A stretch of 48,247 nucleotides of DNA from Robinsoniella sp. (GTDB taxonomy: Bacteria; Bacillota; Clostridia; Lachnospirales; Lachnospiraceae). Positions 33,304-46,154 of the stretch are shown here, one piece after another. Under the pieces are notes generated by a model that was not told the DNA's origin, did not search any database, and saw only the letters and a program-made list of their open reading frames with translations. A program made the position numbers and the translations under genes. Location: assembly GCA_022788205.1 (NCBI GenBank), contig JALEVQ010000001.1:1-48247 (forward strand). The letters run 5' to 3'. The number at the start of each line of letters is the position of its first letter. Position 1 is the stretch's first letter.

Positions 33304-35772
33304 TCAGCGATTTATATAGGTCATAAATAGATTGCCATACATCGGGAATGTCGCATCACTGTCATCAGATCCCCAGTAAACAGTCTCTTGTGCGCCCTGA
33401 TACAGAACCATAATGTTGTCAAACTGGTCATATCCAGTGATCAAAATCACCTGTCCATCGATCTGAGCCAGCACTGGCGAGCCTTTGTCTATAAAATACA
33501 GAATCATATCCCAGCTGCATCCACTTAAATCCAGCACCGTTTTTCCGAGCGCTTCCTCAAGCATTGTGTTGTCCATCACACATTGCTTCATCACATCTGG
33601 AATCTCGTCAAGGCTGATCGATGCCGCACTGTCTTTATTTCCGCGCTCCCAGATATATTGCTGGTGCGCATCGACTACCACGCCTTTGATCTCATCGGCT
33701 CTCTGGATCGCAAGGTTGGCTGACGTGTAAATACTGTCGAGCATTCCTCGTCCGTATACATAATATACTTCGTAATCTGGTGTCTGTGTGACAATTGTGA
33801 CCTCTCGATTCTCTTCCAGGATCGCTTCTTTGCTGTGAACCACCTTCGGAGTTTTATTCTCCAAGGTCTCACTCGACATCAAAACAATCTCCGTCAACTT
33901 TCGCTTGCTTTTTTTCGTCGTGATTCCAAAGCCTTCTACTGTATCGGACATGTTGCTGACAATCTGATCATCCGCAATCTCCTGGAATGTGCCCTCTGTC
34001 TTCTGAACGCGTTTTAATGTCAGAAGTTTTTCGGAGATAATTCCCTCTGTGACATAGCACCCATTCGGCGTATATTCTTTCACATGATCACCTTGTACAT
34101 TTTCGATGACGACAAGTTTCATCGGGAAAAGCTCGGCTCCTGCATGTTCCAGCTGAATCTCCGCTGCATCTGCAAGTCCATAGACAATATCTTCCTCCAT
34201 AAATCCAATAATCTTGATGCATTCCGCCTCACCGGCCGAGATCGTGCGCACCTCTTTTGTCTCCAGGTCCATCACATTCAAGTTGACGGACTGATAAGGG
34301 TCATTCTCCGCAAGCCACGCAAAATGACGGTTCGTATCAGAGCTCGCATAACAATCCTGATTTAAATCTGTGATGACGATGGAGAGGCTTCTCGTGTCGA
34401 GTCCCACTTCGTACACTGTGCCATCCAGCATAAAGTAAAACTTTGTCTTATCCTGACTCACATAATTGAGCATCTCCACGTCGCGCTTCATCATCTCATA
34501 GGACTCCAGAGTGTCTACAAACACCAGCTGTTCAATCTGTAGGAGTGATGCATCGTAATAATACAATGCTACTCCTGACTTTCCTTCCTGAGTTCCACGA
34601 TTCATGTATCCTGTCACAGAAAAATAGATATTTCCACTGTTGTCTACTTCAATCACTTTGATCGAATTTTGCCTGTAGCAATCTCTCTCATCTGAATTTT
34701 CACTCTGTCTGAAATCAAAAACCTGTGCGATCTTATTTTCATCGACATCATAGCTCCAGAGACTGTTGCCACGCACAAATGCCACAAACCGATTTTGGTC
34801 ATCCGAGCGATACTCTACCTCTCGGTCTCCAATTCCCAGATTAATTCCATCCTTTGTCACCACGTTGTCTAGTTCCGGATCAAAAATCTGATTTGTTGTC
34901 CTCTCAAAATCAAGCAGATATGTCTGAAGACTGGTGTAACGCAGTCGATAAAACTCTTCTACCTGATAAAGTTCCGTCTGTCCCTGTTCATTCTGTGCCG
35001 ACAACGTATACTCCAGCACAATCGATGCGGTCGTCCCATTGATCTCCTTGATACTTGGAACAGGATGCACCACAATCTGAGGATCTAATGCTCCCCAGGT
35101 CATAACATCGACATTGTTATGGATATTCATGCTCGCCAGTGTGCTGTTGTCGGAATCATAATCCGTCTCAATCATCGCTGCGATGGTATTCAAGTTTTCC
35201 TCTTCTCCGTCCATACAGCGCTGGTAAAAATCGAGCACATAATTCAGGTACTCTTCCGTATGTAATCCATCCTGGCGCACAATTCTGGTATAATAATAAA
35301 GATTTTGATTTCCAGTTGTCACCTGAATCTGCACAACATATTCCTGGTTCATCAAAAGCTGATTCTGCAGCTCCAAAGTCGCCTTCACATACTCGCCATC
35401 CGTCTGATAATTCGTCACCTTTGTTTTTTCAAGAATCGTTTTTCCATCCAAGGTGATAACCTGAAAATTCAGATCCTTGATATTGCGGCCGAAATTTTTA
35501 ATCTGCACATTCAAAGTGCGGTCTGTGTTGAGAGGTGTGATCGTATCTCTCATCGCAGTAACCTGCATCGGCTTTGAATATCCGTGCAGACAATTAATCT
35601 GTGTGTCCTTATAGGTCAGGTATACCAGTGGAAATGTCGCTTCCTGCATTTCTCTCTCCCCAGATCCGCTGCCTCTTCCCATCCAGAAAAAAACACCGAA
35701 AACTGCTGCCGCAAAGATCACTGCAAGCATCACAATTCTTATCACGATACCCTTCCATTTTCCCACCCTCAT
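33304..35772 (-). CDS. large membrane-anchored extracytoplasmic protein of unknown function
   Basis: 822 residues with a single N-terminal signal anchor (about 9-29). Residues about 45-165 look like an Ig-like beta domain (TITPLNTDRTLNVQIKNFG). The middle (about 290-640) has repeated short beta segments of the kind in propellers (FVAFVRGNSLWSYDVDENK, YFSVTGYMNR, YFMLDGTVYEVG). The C-terminus (about 730-822: LDLSGCSWDMILYFIDKGSP, VILITGYDQFDN) resembles a C39-like papain fold. There LSGCSWDMIL might hold a Cys, but the family's usual active-site context is not clear. I do not know the function. The ATG overlaps the upstream methyltransferase stop (ATGA). AAGGAG precedes it. Confidence 0.8.
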   Translation of the reverse strand: MRVGKWKGIVIRIVMLAVIFAAAVFGVFFWMGRGSGSGEREMQEATFPLVYLTYKDTQINCLHGYSKPMQVTAMRDTITPLNTDRTLNVQIKNFGRNIKDLNFQVITLDGKTILEKTKVTNYQTDGEYVKATLELQNQLLMNQEYVVQIQVTTGNQNLYYYTRIVRQDGLHTEEYLNYVLDFYQRCMDGEEENLNTIAAMIETDYDSDNSTLASMNIHNNVDVMTWGALDPQIVVHPVPSIKEINGTTASIVLEYTLSAQNEQGQTELYQVEEFYRLRYTSLQTYLLDFERTTNQIFDPELDNVVTKDGINLGIGDREVEYRSDDQNRFVAFVRGNSLWSYDVDENKIAQVFDFRQSENSDERDCYRQNSIKVIEVDNSGNIYFSVTGYMNRGTQEGKSGVALYYYDASLLQIEQLVFVDTLESYEMMKRDVEMLNYVSQDKTKFYFMLDGTVYEVGLDTRSLSIVITDLNQDCYASSDTNRHFAWLAENDPYQSVNLNVMDLETKEVRTISAGEAECIKIIGFMEEDIVYGLADAAEIQLEHAGAELFPMKLVVIENVQGDHVKEYTPNGCYVTEGIISEKLLTLKRVQKTEGTFQEIADDQIVSNMSDTVEGFGITTKKSKRKLTEIVLMSSETLENKTPKVVHSKEAILEENREVTIVTQTPDYEVYYVYGRGMLDSIYTSANLAIQRADEIKGVVVDAHQQYIWERGNKDSAASISLDEIPDVMKQCVMDNTMLEEALGKTVLDLSGCSWDMILYFIDKGSPVLAQIDGQVILITGYDQFDNIMVLYQGAQETVYWGSDDSDATFPMYGNLFMTYINR

Positions 35773-36941
35773 ACTTTGGTCTCCTTCTGCTCAAGAAGTG
35801 ACGGCAACAGAGGACTTACCCCCAAAAATTCCATACACCGTTTCATATCTTTTTTCTCTGTCTTTTGCCCTGTCTTCACCGCACGGATCAAAATATTTTT
35901 CGGTGTGTGTTCCATATCAATGAACTCAAGCACCTGAACATGATACCCAGCTGTCTCCAGACAGTCAGCTCGCAGCGCATCTGTCATAAGAGCGGCTATG
36001 CGCTCCTTAATCAGCCCATATTTCAAAATTGGCTCCAGTGTCTGACATTGGATCTGCCCATTCAGCTCGTGCTGACAGCATGGAACCGAAAGGATCGCTT
36101 TTGCATTCCATGAAACTGCTTTTGCAAGCGCATAGTCTGTCGCTGTATCACAGGCATGAAGTGTGACGACCAGATCCACCTGGCTCACTCCTTCATAGGA
36201 AGCGATATCACCAACTAAAAATTTTAGTTTCTCATACCCATATTTTTCTGCCAGCCTGCTGCATGTCTCAATCACATCTTCTTTCAGATCCAGCCCGATA
36301 ATCCGGACATCCCTGTTTTTCAGCTCGTGCAAATAATAGTAGATTGCAAACGTCAGATACGATTTCCCGCATCCGAAATCAATCACCGTCAGCTCCCCCT
36401 CCGGATTTAACTGTGGAAGGATATCCTCTATGAATTCCAAGAAACGGTTAATCTGCCGGAACTTGTCATATCGCGACTTTACAATCTTTCCTTCCATCGT
36501 CATGACCCCCAGATCCTCCAGGAACGGAACTCGGATTCCTTCTTCCAGAATATATCTCTTTGGTCGGTTATGGTTCAAGTCAGGCTTGTCCTTCTCCTCC
36601 TGCCGCTTTCCCTTGACTGTCACCTGCCCTTTTTTGCTCACCATGGCACTATAGCGCCACTGCGTGCTCTCCAGTTGCATCTGTTTGTAGTCTTGCTCCA
36701 TCCACTGACAGATTTTTTCCTTCATCTCCTCCTTTTTATAATTCTCGTGGAACTCTTTCTTCCCATCCTGAAGAGAAACCTGAAAGAAAAGATGATCCTT
36801 TTTCATGATCGGACGAATCTTCCTGTTTCCCGGCACATCCGTATGTTTCTTTCCGCTCAGAACAATCTGCAAAAGATTTTCGTCCAGCTGTTCATCCAGC
36901 ACCTTTCTTATTTTTTCCATCTTTGGTCGTCTCGTCTCCAT
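35769..36941 (-). CDS. SAM-dependent methyltransferase (PF13679-like)
   Basis: 390 residues. An N-terminal domain of about 150 residues is lysine-rich and unassigned. The Rossmann methyltransferase domain starts at LTVIDFGCGKSYLTFAIYYY (motif I), continues with VRIIGLDLKEDVIETC (motif II) and VDLVVTLHACDTATDYALAKA, and has ILSVPCCQHELN, a motif seen in the METTL25/GSTCD-like group. The substrate is likely RNA or protein but is not known. Coupled by a 4-nt overlap to the downstream unknown membrane protein. Confidence 0.85.
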   Translation of the reverse strand: METRRPKMEKIRKVLDEQLDENLLQIVLSGKKHTDVPGNRKIRPIMKKDHLFFQVSLQDGKKEFHENYKKEEMKEKICQWMEQDYKQMQLESTQWRYSAMVSKKGQVTVKGKRQEEKDKPDLNHNRPKRYILEEGIRVPFLEDLGVMTMEGKIVKSRYDKFRQINRFLEFIEDILPQLNPEGELTVIDFGCGKSYLTFAIYYYLHELKNRDVRIIGLDLKEDVIETCSRLAEKYGYEKLKFLVGDIASYEGVSQVDLVVTLHACDTATDYALAKAVSWNAKAILSVPCCQHELNGQIQCQTLEPILKYGLIKERIAALMTDALRADCLETAGYHVQVLEFIDMEHTPKNILIRAVKTGQKTEKKDMKRCMEFLGVSPLLPSLLEQKETKV

Positions 36942-37101
36942 TCTTTTATAAATTCACCAAAATTTTCAGTCCTCACAGCACCTTCTTTTGTCTCTCAGAG
37001 TCTGCTCACACCATTTTTCATCTACTGTAAGCTTTCTCATATTTCTATTTTATCTATTTTACTTTAAAATCACAACTGAAAATTTCCTTAATCTGTACAC
37101 G

Positions 37102-37143
37102 GATGCTGCAAAAAGATGGATATCCCGATCATTTTGCAGCATC
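37102..37143 (-). terminator. hairpin TGCTGCAAAA, second copy
   Basis: GATGCTGCAAAA (37102-37113) pairs with TTTTGCAGCATC (37132-37143). It lies downstream of the 177-residue gene on the minus strand. Stem and part of the loop resemble 30524-30559. Confidence 0.65.
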
Positions 37144-37208
37144 TTTTCCATCCTATCTGGGTAATCTTGTTTTTTCAGGCACCTCCGCGCGCCTCTCTCT
37201 CGGTCTTT

Positions 37209-37739
37209 CTACCATCTGCGGCATCCTCTCCTCCTGCATCGTCTGCGATGAATCTCCTGATACAGCATCGTCTCAACAAAATCTCCCAGCCAATTTTTCC
37301 GCGGCGGATATCTTTTTCGCGCTTCCTGATTCATCATCAGTGCCTCATCCTGATCTTCTGTCTCCTCAACCTGGTACTGATCTTTAACTTTGTCATAGAT
37401 CGTACCTGCAATCCTCCGCATCATGACTTTGTCAGGGACCTCATCAAACATCATGCTCCCCTCGTATTCCATTTTGTCACATTCTTCTTCCACATGCTTT
37501 GCAATCTCTTTTGCAATATCTGGGTACATCTCTTTCATGCGCTCCATATCGCGCTCATTTTCCTGATCTTCCATATAGTAATCCGGCATTTGTCCATATG
37601 CCTGATAATAGGGCATCGGAATATCTCTCGCGGAATTTCGCCAAGGCTCTCTCATAAATGGATCTGCCCCGCGCGGATCCCAATAGATTCCACCCGACAT
37701 TTTAGGCGAAACCCGAATGATTCTATCATAAGAATCCAT
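37209..37739 (-). CDS. hypothetical protein with acidic core and arginine-rich tail
   Basis: About 176 residues from the ATG at 37739, chosen because GGAGG lies 6 nt upstream. The frame is open for 26 more codons. The first third is Pro/Tyr/Met-rich (PYYQAYGQMPDYYMEDQENE). The middle is helical and acidic (MKEMYPDIAKEIAKHVEEE). The end is NWLGDFVETMLYQEIHRRR followed by a Cys/Arg cluster. This looks like a surface or spore-layer type protein, but I have no firm family. It stands between the methyltransferase and the YwmB-like gene. Confidence 0.65.
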   Translation of the reverse strand: MDSYDRIIRVSPKMSGGIYWDPRGADPFMREPWRNSARDIPMPYYQAYGQMPDYYMEDQENERDMERMKEMYPDIAKEIAKHVEEECDKMEYEGSMMFDEVPDKVMMRRIAGTIYDKVKDQYQVEETEDQDEALMMNQEARKRYPPRKNWLGDFVETMLYQEIHRRRCRRRGCRRW

Positions 37740-37951
37740 ACTTCTCCTCCAATTTTCACGGCATCCTCGAGTCTCAGATACACCTGAAACCTTGCTGTAC
37801 TTTTTGAATGACTCCAAGTCTGCCTTCCCGTTTCTATACTATATGCAATTTTTTTCTTCAAGGACACCTGAAACCATACTCATTTCTTATGCACCATTTT
37901 CTCTTTGCTCTGGTCTTCTGAATAGAATACGCTGATTCTGTTGCAGGATGT

Positions 37952-38680
37952 TTAGTATGGCTCATTCATGACAGGAATTGCCACATAGATATGTGTCCTG
38001 TCGCGTTCTTCCTCGTAAGTGATCGCCACATTTACATTGATCGCATAGTCTCCCTGCATAATATAATCATTGATTCCCGATGTATAACCATAGACTGTAT
38101 ATAGCCTCTCTGTCCGATTTTCTGAGACAACATGCGCCCCAAAACTCTCCAGAATTCCGTCTGCAATCTCATCCTTCTCCTCATTAGTCAGTTTTCCCTC
38201 ATAAAATCCTGTCGCCATCGTTGTATTCTGTCCATCCTCCACCTCGTCTTCAAGAAGATCCTGCAACTGTGTGCGGTAATACATTGCACTGTACAGATCG
38301 TCCTCAAAAGAAATACGCACGCACAGATATTGATCCTGGTCATTGAGTGTCAAAATTTTTAACTCTGTCTTTGCTCTCGCCCCCTCCTTCACAATCTGTG
38401 TCAAAATATGACCATCCTTTTTTTCTTCTTCTGCTTCCCCAGTCTGCTCCAATCCAAGCTTTTGTGCGATCTCACCCAAAAATATCTTTCTGTTTTCAGT
38501 ATCTGGCAGATAAGTTTTCAGCTTTCCAAAATATTCCGTCTGACTGTTTTTATCCTCCGTCCCAATTCTCCCGAATACCTGCGTGATTTGCTCCTCTTTT
38601 TCCAGAAGACCCGTTTTTAAGATGTGCACTCCTGCTAGTATCCATATCATGAGAAAAATTACCAGCCATCTTTTTCGCAT
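37952..38680 (-). CDS. YwmB/TATA-box-binding-like family exported protein
   Basis: About 242 residues, with a signal anchor (about 3-22) and then the two-part alpha/beta domain of the YwmB (DUF1779) family. Landmarks are EIAQKLGLEQTGEA, EGARAKTELKILTLND, YLCVRISFED and ATGFYEGKLTNEEKDEIADG, with a close in VNVAITYEEERDRTHIYVAIP. In Bacillus, ywmB lies just downstream of the atp operon, and the same order is seen here (50 nt past atpC). The role is unknown. The start at 38680 has TTGGAGG 8 nt upstream. Confidence 0.8.
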   Translation of the reverse strand: MRKRWLVIFLMIWILAGVHILKTGLLEKEEQITQVFGRIGTEDKNSQTEYFGKLKTYLPDTENRKIFLGEIAQKLGLEQTGEAEEEKKDGHILTQIVKEGARAKTELKILTLNDQDQYLCVRISFEDDLYSAMYYRTQLQDLLEDEVEDGQNTTMATGFYEGKLTNEEKDEIADGILESFGAHVVSENRTERLYTVYGYTSGINDYIMQGDYAINVNVAITYEEERDRTHIYVAIPVMNEPY

Positions 38681-38744
38681 AAAAAATCCCTCCAATTGTT
38701 TTTTTGATTATTTCCAATTGAAGGGGTTTCTATTGCTCTATTTT

Positions 38745-39155
38745 CTATTTTTTCTGTGCAACATCGATACGAGTCAAAGCTCTTCTCAAAGCAATCTCTG
38801 CTCTGTGCAGATTGATATTTGGATCTTTTGTGGCAATACGGCGCTCAGCACGTATCTTTGCCTCCTCTGCGCGGTGTATATCGATCTCTTCCGGCCACTC
38901 TACCACTTCAGCCAGAACCGTGATCTTCTCAGGGAGGACTTCAAGGAATCCTGCATGGATCGCAGCTACCTTCACGCCTTCTTCCTCTGAGATCCGGATC
39001 TCTCCAGGCTCAATCATTGCAGTCAGAGGTACATGCTTTTTATAGATACCGATCTGTCCCTCGCTGGTAGTCAGCTCCACCATCCACGCTTTTCCCTCAT
39101 AGAAGATACGGTCAGGAGAGATGATTTTTAAATCAAAATAATTCCTATCTGCCAT
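38745..39155 (-). CDS. atpC: ATP synthase epsilon subunit
   Basis: 136 residues. The N-terminal beta-barrel (LKIISPDRIFYEGKAWMVEL, TSEGQIGIYKKHVPLTAMIEPG) is followed by two C-terminal helices (IDIHRAEEAKIRAERRI), which can inhibit the motor. The last atp gene, 11 nt after atpD. Confidence 0.96.
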   Translation of the reverse strand: MADRNYFDLKIISPDRIFYEGKAWMVELTTSEGQIGIYKKHVPLTAMIEPGEIRISEEEGVKVAAIHAGFLEVLPEKITVLAEVVEWPEEIDIHRAEEAKIRAERRIATKDPNINLHRAEIALRRALTRIDVAQKK

Positions 39156-39166
39156 CTCATCACCCC

Positions 39167-40594
<1,428 letters not shown>

Positions 40595-40626
40595 TCATCT
40601 TTCCCACCCAACTTTTTGCAAAGCAC

Positions 40627-41484
40627 TCAATCGACAGCCTGCGCTCCTGCAATAATCTCCGTGAGCTCCTGTGTGATGGAGCCTTGTCTTGCACGGTTAT
40701 ACTGCAAAGACAGTTTATCAATCATTTCTTCTGCATTGCTGGTCGCGGAATCCATCGCCTGCATTCTGGCGCCGTTTTCACTCGCAACCGCCTCAATCAG
40801 TGCACCATAAATAATACTGGTTACATATTTTGGAATGATAATCTCTAATGCCTCTTCTTCCTCCATCTCATAGTTCATCGGCGTCAATGCTTCCTCTCGT
40901 GAAACCTTCGACAGATCAATCTCGACCGGCAAAAGTTTCAGCAGCTTTGGAATATGGACAACGGTGTTTTTGAATGAGGTATAAGCAAGGTAAATCTCTC
41001 CAATCTTGCCATCTGTAAATTCTTCCAGTACTTTCGCGCTGATTTCTTTGGCATCCTGGTACAGAGGAGAGTTGATCACAGAGCTGTAATCCTCTTTGAT
41101 CTCATATCCTTTTTTCTCCAGTGCCTCTCTTCCTTTTTTTCCTATCGCATAAATTTCCAGTTTGTTCTTTTCCAACTCTCCGGCAGTGATCAATTTTACC
41201 ACATTTGAATTATATCCACCTGCAAGACCTCTGTTTGAGGTCACGACAATCACTGCTTTCTTTTCAGATGATCCTGATTTCAGATACGGGTGGTCAATAT
41301 TGCCGGATTTTGCCAGCACGGAGGTAATCACCGCATACATCTCATCGAAATAAGGCTTTGCATTCTCCGCACGGGTTTTCGTCTTTTGCAGTTTCACGGT
41401 GGAAACCAGCTTCATCGCCTTTGTGATCTGCTGCGTACTGGAAATACTGCTTTTTCGTCTTTTTATGTCCCTCATCGAGGCCAT
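40627..41484 (-). CDS. atpG: ATP synthase gamma subunit
   Basis: 285 residues. MASMRDIKRRKSSISSTQQITKAMKLVS and the C-terminal MDSATSNAEEMIDKLSLQYNRARQGSITQELTEI are the two helices of the rotating shaft. VVTSNRGLAGGYNSNVVK is in the Rossmann part. It lies 36 nt after atpA. Confidence 0.97.
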   Translation of the reverse strand: MASMRDIKRRKSSISSTQQITKAMKLVSTVKLQKTKTRAENAKPYFDEMYAVITSVLAKSGNIDHPYLKSGSSEKKAVIVVTSNRGLAGGYNSNVVKLITAGELEKNKLEIYAIGKKGREALEKKGYEIKEDYSSVINSPLYQDAKEISAKVLEEFTDGKIGEIYLAYTSFKNTVVHIPKLLKLLPVEIDLSKVSREEALTPMNYEMEEEEALEIIIPKYVTSIIYGALIEAVASENGARMQAMDSATSNAEEMIDKLSLQYNRARQGSITQELTEIIAGAQAVD

Positions 41485-41520
41485 AATATCACCCTTTCCA
41501 AACCGTTCTTTCCGGCTCTA

Positions 41521-43597
<2,077 letters not shown>

Positions 43598-43610
<13 letters not shown>

Positions 43611-44113
43611 GTCTGATCACCTATCTCTTTTAACGTATCTTCCACAAGCTGCTCTTCAATGTTCGCTGTCATGGAAGCTTTTACAACTTTTTCTGCCATA
43701 AGCGAAGCAATGGATATCATCTCTCTCTTCATATCATCGGCAGCTTTCTTCTTCTCCAGCTCGATCTGGGCGTTTGCTCTCGCGATCATCCGCGCTGCCT
43801 CTTCCTTAGCGTCCTCAAGAATCTTTGCTTCATTCTTTAAAGCTTTCTGCCTCGCCTCGGCGAGGATTACTTCTGCTTCTTTGTCAATATTCCTGATTCT
43901 TGCCTCGTAATCTGCTTTCAATTTCAGAGCTTCATCTCTGTTTTCTTCCGCTGTCTGGATATCATTTTTTACTCTGTCCTGGCGCTTTTTGAGCATGTCC
44001 CTCACAGGATTGAACAAAAGGTATGACAAAAACGTAAACATGACGAAGACAGAGATCGCCAAAATTGCTGCATCAAACAAGAGCTGCGCATCAAGATTAA
44101 ATAATCGTTCCAA
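43598..44113 (-). CDS. atpF: ATP synthase b subunit
   Basis: 171 residues. A single N-terminal membrane helix (about 10-32: AAILAISVFVMFTFLSYLLF) and a long charged helix (RQDRVKNDIQTAEENRDEAL) that forms the peripheral stalk as a coiled coil. Overlaps atpH by 13 nt. It is the only b-type gene, so a b2 dimer is expected. Confidence 0.95.
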
Positions 44114-44157
44114 GGTTTCGCCTCCTTTCGTTTTTCTTACTTATAAAACTTCTGCCA

Positions 44158-44436
<279 letters not shown>

Positions 44437-44466
44437 CTAAACTTCTATGATTTTTATTGTCTTTTT

Positions 44467-45186
44467 TTATTCTGGCATTTTTTCTGTTACAAATACCATC
44501 GTCAGCATACAGAATACATACGTCTGTATTGCTCCCGAAAAGATATCAAAATAGATATGCAAAATTCCTGGCCATCCAACTGCAAACGGAGCCAGCAAAG
44601 CATAGATCAGCGCCATCATAACGGTTCCCGACAAAACATTTCCGAACAGACGCAATGACAACGAAAACGGCACCGCGATCTCTCCTATCAGGTTGATCGG
44701 GAAGAGAAGTGGCAGTGGTTTAAATAATCCTGTAAATGCTCCCACTTTGTTGTACTTGATATTGTTATACTGGATGATCGCAAAAGTCATCAATCCAAGC
44801 GGCAATGTCACTCCGTAATCCGCAGTCGGCGGTCTCAGACCAAACAGACCAGAAATGTTGCTGATAAAGATAAACACAAAAATACTGCTGATATAATTCA
44901 CGTATTTTTTTGCGTGACGCCCCATACTATTTTCAACCATATGGTCAAGCATCTCCACCATCATCTCAATCGCATTCTGAAATCCAGTCGGAAACTCCTG
45001 CGGATTCTTCATCTTTCGGTTCACTACAAGTGCCAATACCAGCAAAACCAGCATAACAATCAAAAGGCTGACATGCGTTGTCGTGATCCAAAATTCCTGA
45101 CCAAACAGATTTAACTTGATCAGACCATGAATCATAAAATCGACATCCTTCGCGATCAGCATCTGTGAACAACTGACAGCTCCCAT
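44467..45186 (-). CDS. atpB: ATP synthase a subunit
   Basis: About 239 residues from the chosen ATG. Five or six hydrophobic segments. The essential stator Arg is in SLRLFGNVLSGTVMMALIY, and PTADYGVTLPLGLMTF is the typical preceding part. The last helix has FSGAIQTYVFCMLTMVFV. It forms the ion channel half with the c-ring. The start at 45186 has AAGGAAGG 7 nt upstream. The frame is open for 16 more codons. Confidence 0.96.
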   Translation of the reverse strand: MGAVSCSQMLIAKDVDFMIHGLIKLNLFGQEFWITTTHVSLLIVMLVLLVLALVVNRKMKNPQEFPTGFQNAIEMMVEMLDHMVENSMGRHAKKYVNYISSIFVFIFISNISGLFGLRPPTADYGVTLPLGLMTFAIIQYNNIKYNKVGAFTGLFKPLPLLFPINLIGEIAVPFSLSLRLFGNVLSGTVMMALIYALLAPFAVGWPGILHIYFDIFSGAIQTYVFCMLTMVFVTEKMPE

Positions 45187-45246
45187 ATTCTCACCTTCCT
45201 TTCTTTTTATTCTAGTCAAACGGATCATCATCATCCGATTCGCTGC

Positions 45247-45645
45247 TTATTTACATTTTCTGTTCTTCAGGCTGTGCAGCGGTACCTGCAGAAAGGCTCC
45301 TGCCTGGAGTGTCATCATTCCCAAAAACAATGCGATGATATTTCCCAGATTGAAATACCATGTCACCCCAATCACAACCACCGTTATGATCATACGCAGA
45401 CCATACATCATTCTCGTATAGTTTGCAGCTCCTTTCTGATCCCGTTCCAGTGCATTCTGAACGGAGCATTCCATATGGATAATCTTGAACACGGAAAAAA
45501 TAACCCCTATCCACAACCCCGTTGTATACCGCAGTTTATCTTCCGCCAGCCACATCAGACTCAACTGAAAAACGACTCCGCAAATCAAGATTCCCAAAAT
45601 GATTTCTTTTAATACCGGACTCATTTTTTTCATTTTTCTTCCCAA
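45247..45645 (-). CDS. atpI: ATP synthase subunit I-like protein
   Basis: About 132 residues with four hydrophobic segments (IILGILICGVVFQLSLMW, TTGLWIGVIFSVFKIIHM, MIITVVVIGVTWYF, IALFLGMMTLQAGAFLQ). It fits the AtpI/DUF in the place of subunit I, which helps c-ring assembly or Mg2+ supply. The start is uncertain. The TTG at 45645 has CGGAGG 9 nt upstream and is chosen, and an ATG at 45633 has only GGGAAG. It follows atpZ. Confidence 0.8.
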   Translation of the reverse strand: MGRKMKKMSPVLKEIILGILICGVVFQLSLMWLAEDKLRYTTGLWIGVIFSVFKIIHMECSVQNALERDQKGAANYTRMMYGLRMIITVVVIGVTWYFNLGNIIALFLGMMTLQAGAFLQVPLHSLKNRKCK

Positions 45646-45723
45646 TGGTGCATACCTCCGATGTAAACGAAATCCTGCTTCTTGCACTGCAGCTTTTGTG
45701 ATGACACGACTATCCCTGCTGTT

Positions 45724-45954
45724 TTACTTCTTCTTTTTCTTTTCATCATCTTGTACCATCTGATTTAAAAGAATCCAGGCATTTCTCGCTCCCGCTAAAA
45801 TTCCCAGGATCACCAGTACCACTGTCGTATGCCATCCAAATTTCTGGTCCAGCCAATATCCCAGCGCAACACACAAGATAACTGGCGCCAGCACGCTGAT
45901 TCCAATCTGTGTGATCATAGCCAATGATCGAAAAACTTCTCTGTTATTCTTCAA
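45724..45954 (-). CDS. atpZ: AtpZ/AtpI family protein
   Basis: About 76 residues. Two membrane helices (AMITQIGISVLAPVILCVALGYWL and TTVVLVILGILAGARNAWILL) and a Lys-rich end are the AtpZ pattern. GYWLD...AGARNAW is its signature. The start is taken as TTG at 45954 because AGGAGG lies 7 nt upstream. An ATG at 45981 (MTQMRGG) would translate through this site. First gene of the atp operon. Confidence 0.82.
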   Translation of the reverse strand: MKNNREVFRSLAMITQIGISVLAPVILCVALGYWLDQKFGWHTTVVLVILGILAGARNAWILLNQMVQDDEKKKKK

Positions 45955-45989
45955 AAATTTGCCTCCTCTCATCTGTGTCATCCTTTTTT

Positions 45990-46018
45990 ATCTTAAAACA
46001 TTTTGTATCTATTGTCTA
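45990..46018 (-). promoter_or_regulatory. possible atp operon promoter
   Basis: On the minus strand TAGACA (46018-46013), 17-nt spacer, TAAGAT (45995-45990), about 35 nt before the first start codon. Moderate match. The region 45982-46150 is otherwise AT-rich and empty. Confidence 0.45.
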
Positions 46019-46154
46019 GCAATTTTTGTTATTTTTTACAATTTTCCATTTAATAATCGTCTATTCTTTAACAATTATGAACTATATTTTTCCATTTTTA
46101 CCTTCAAAAAACAAATTTGCCAAAAAAGGTTTCTATTTTTTGTATACTATTAAT

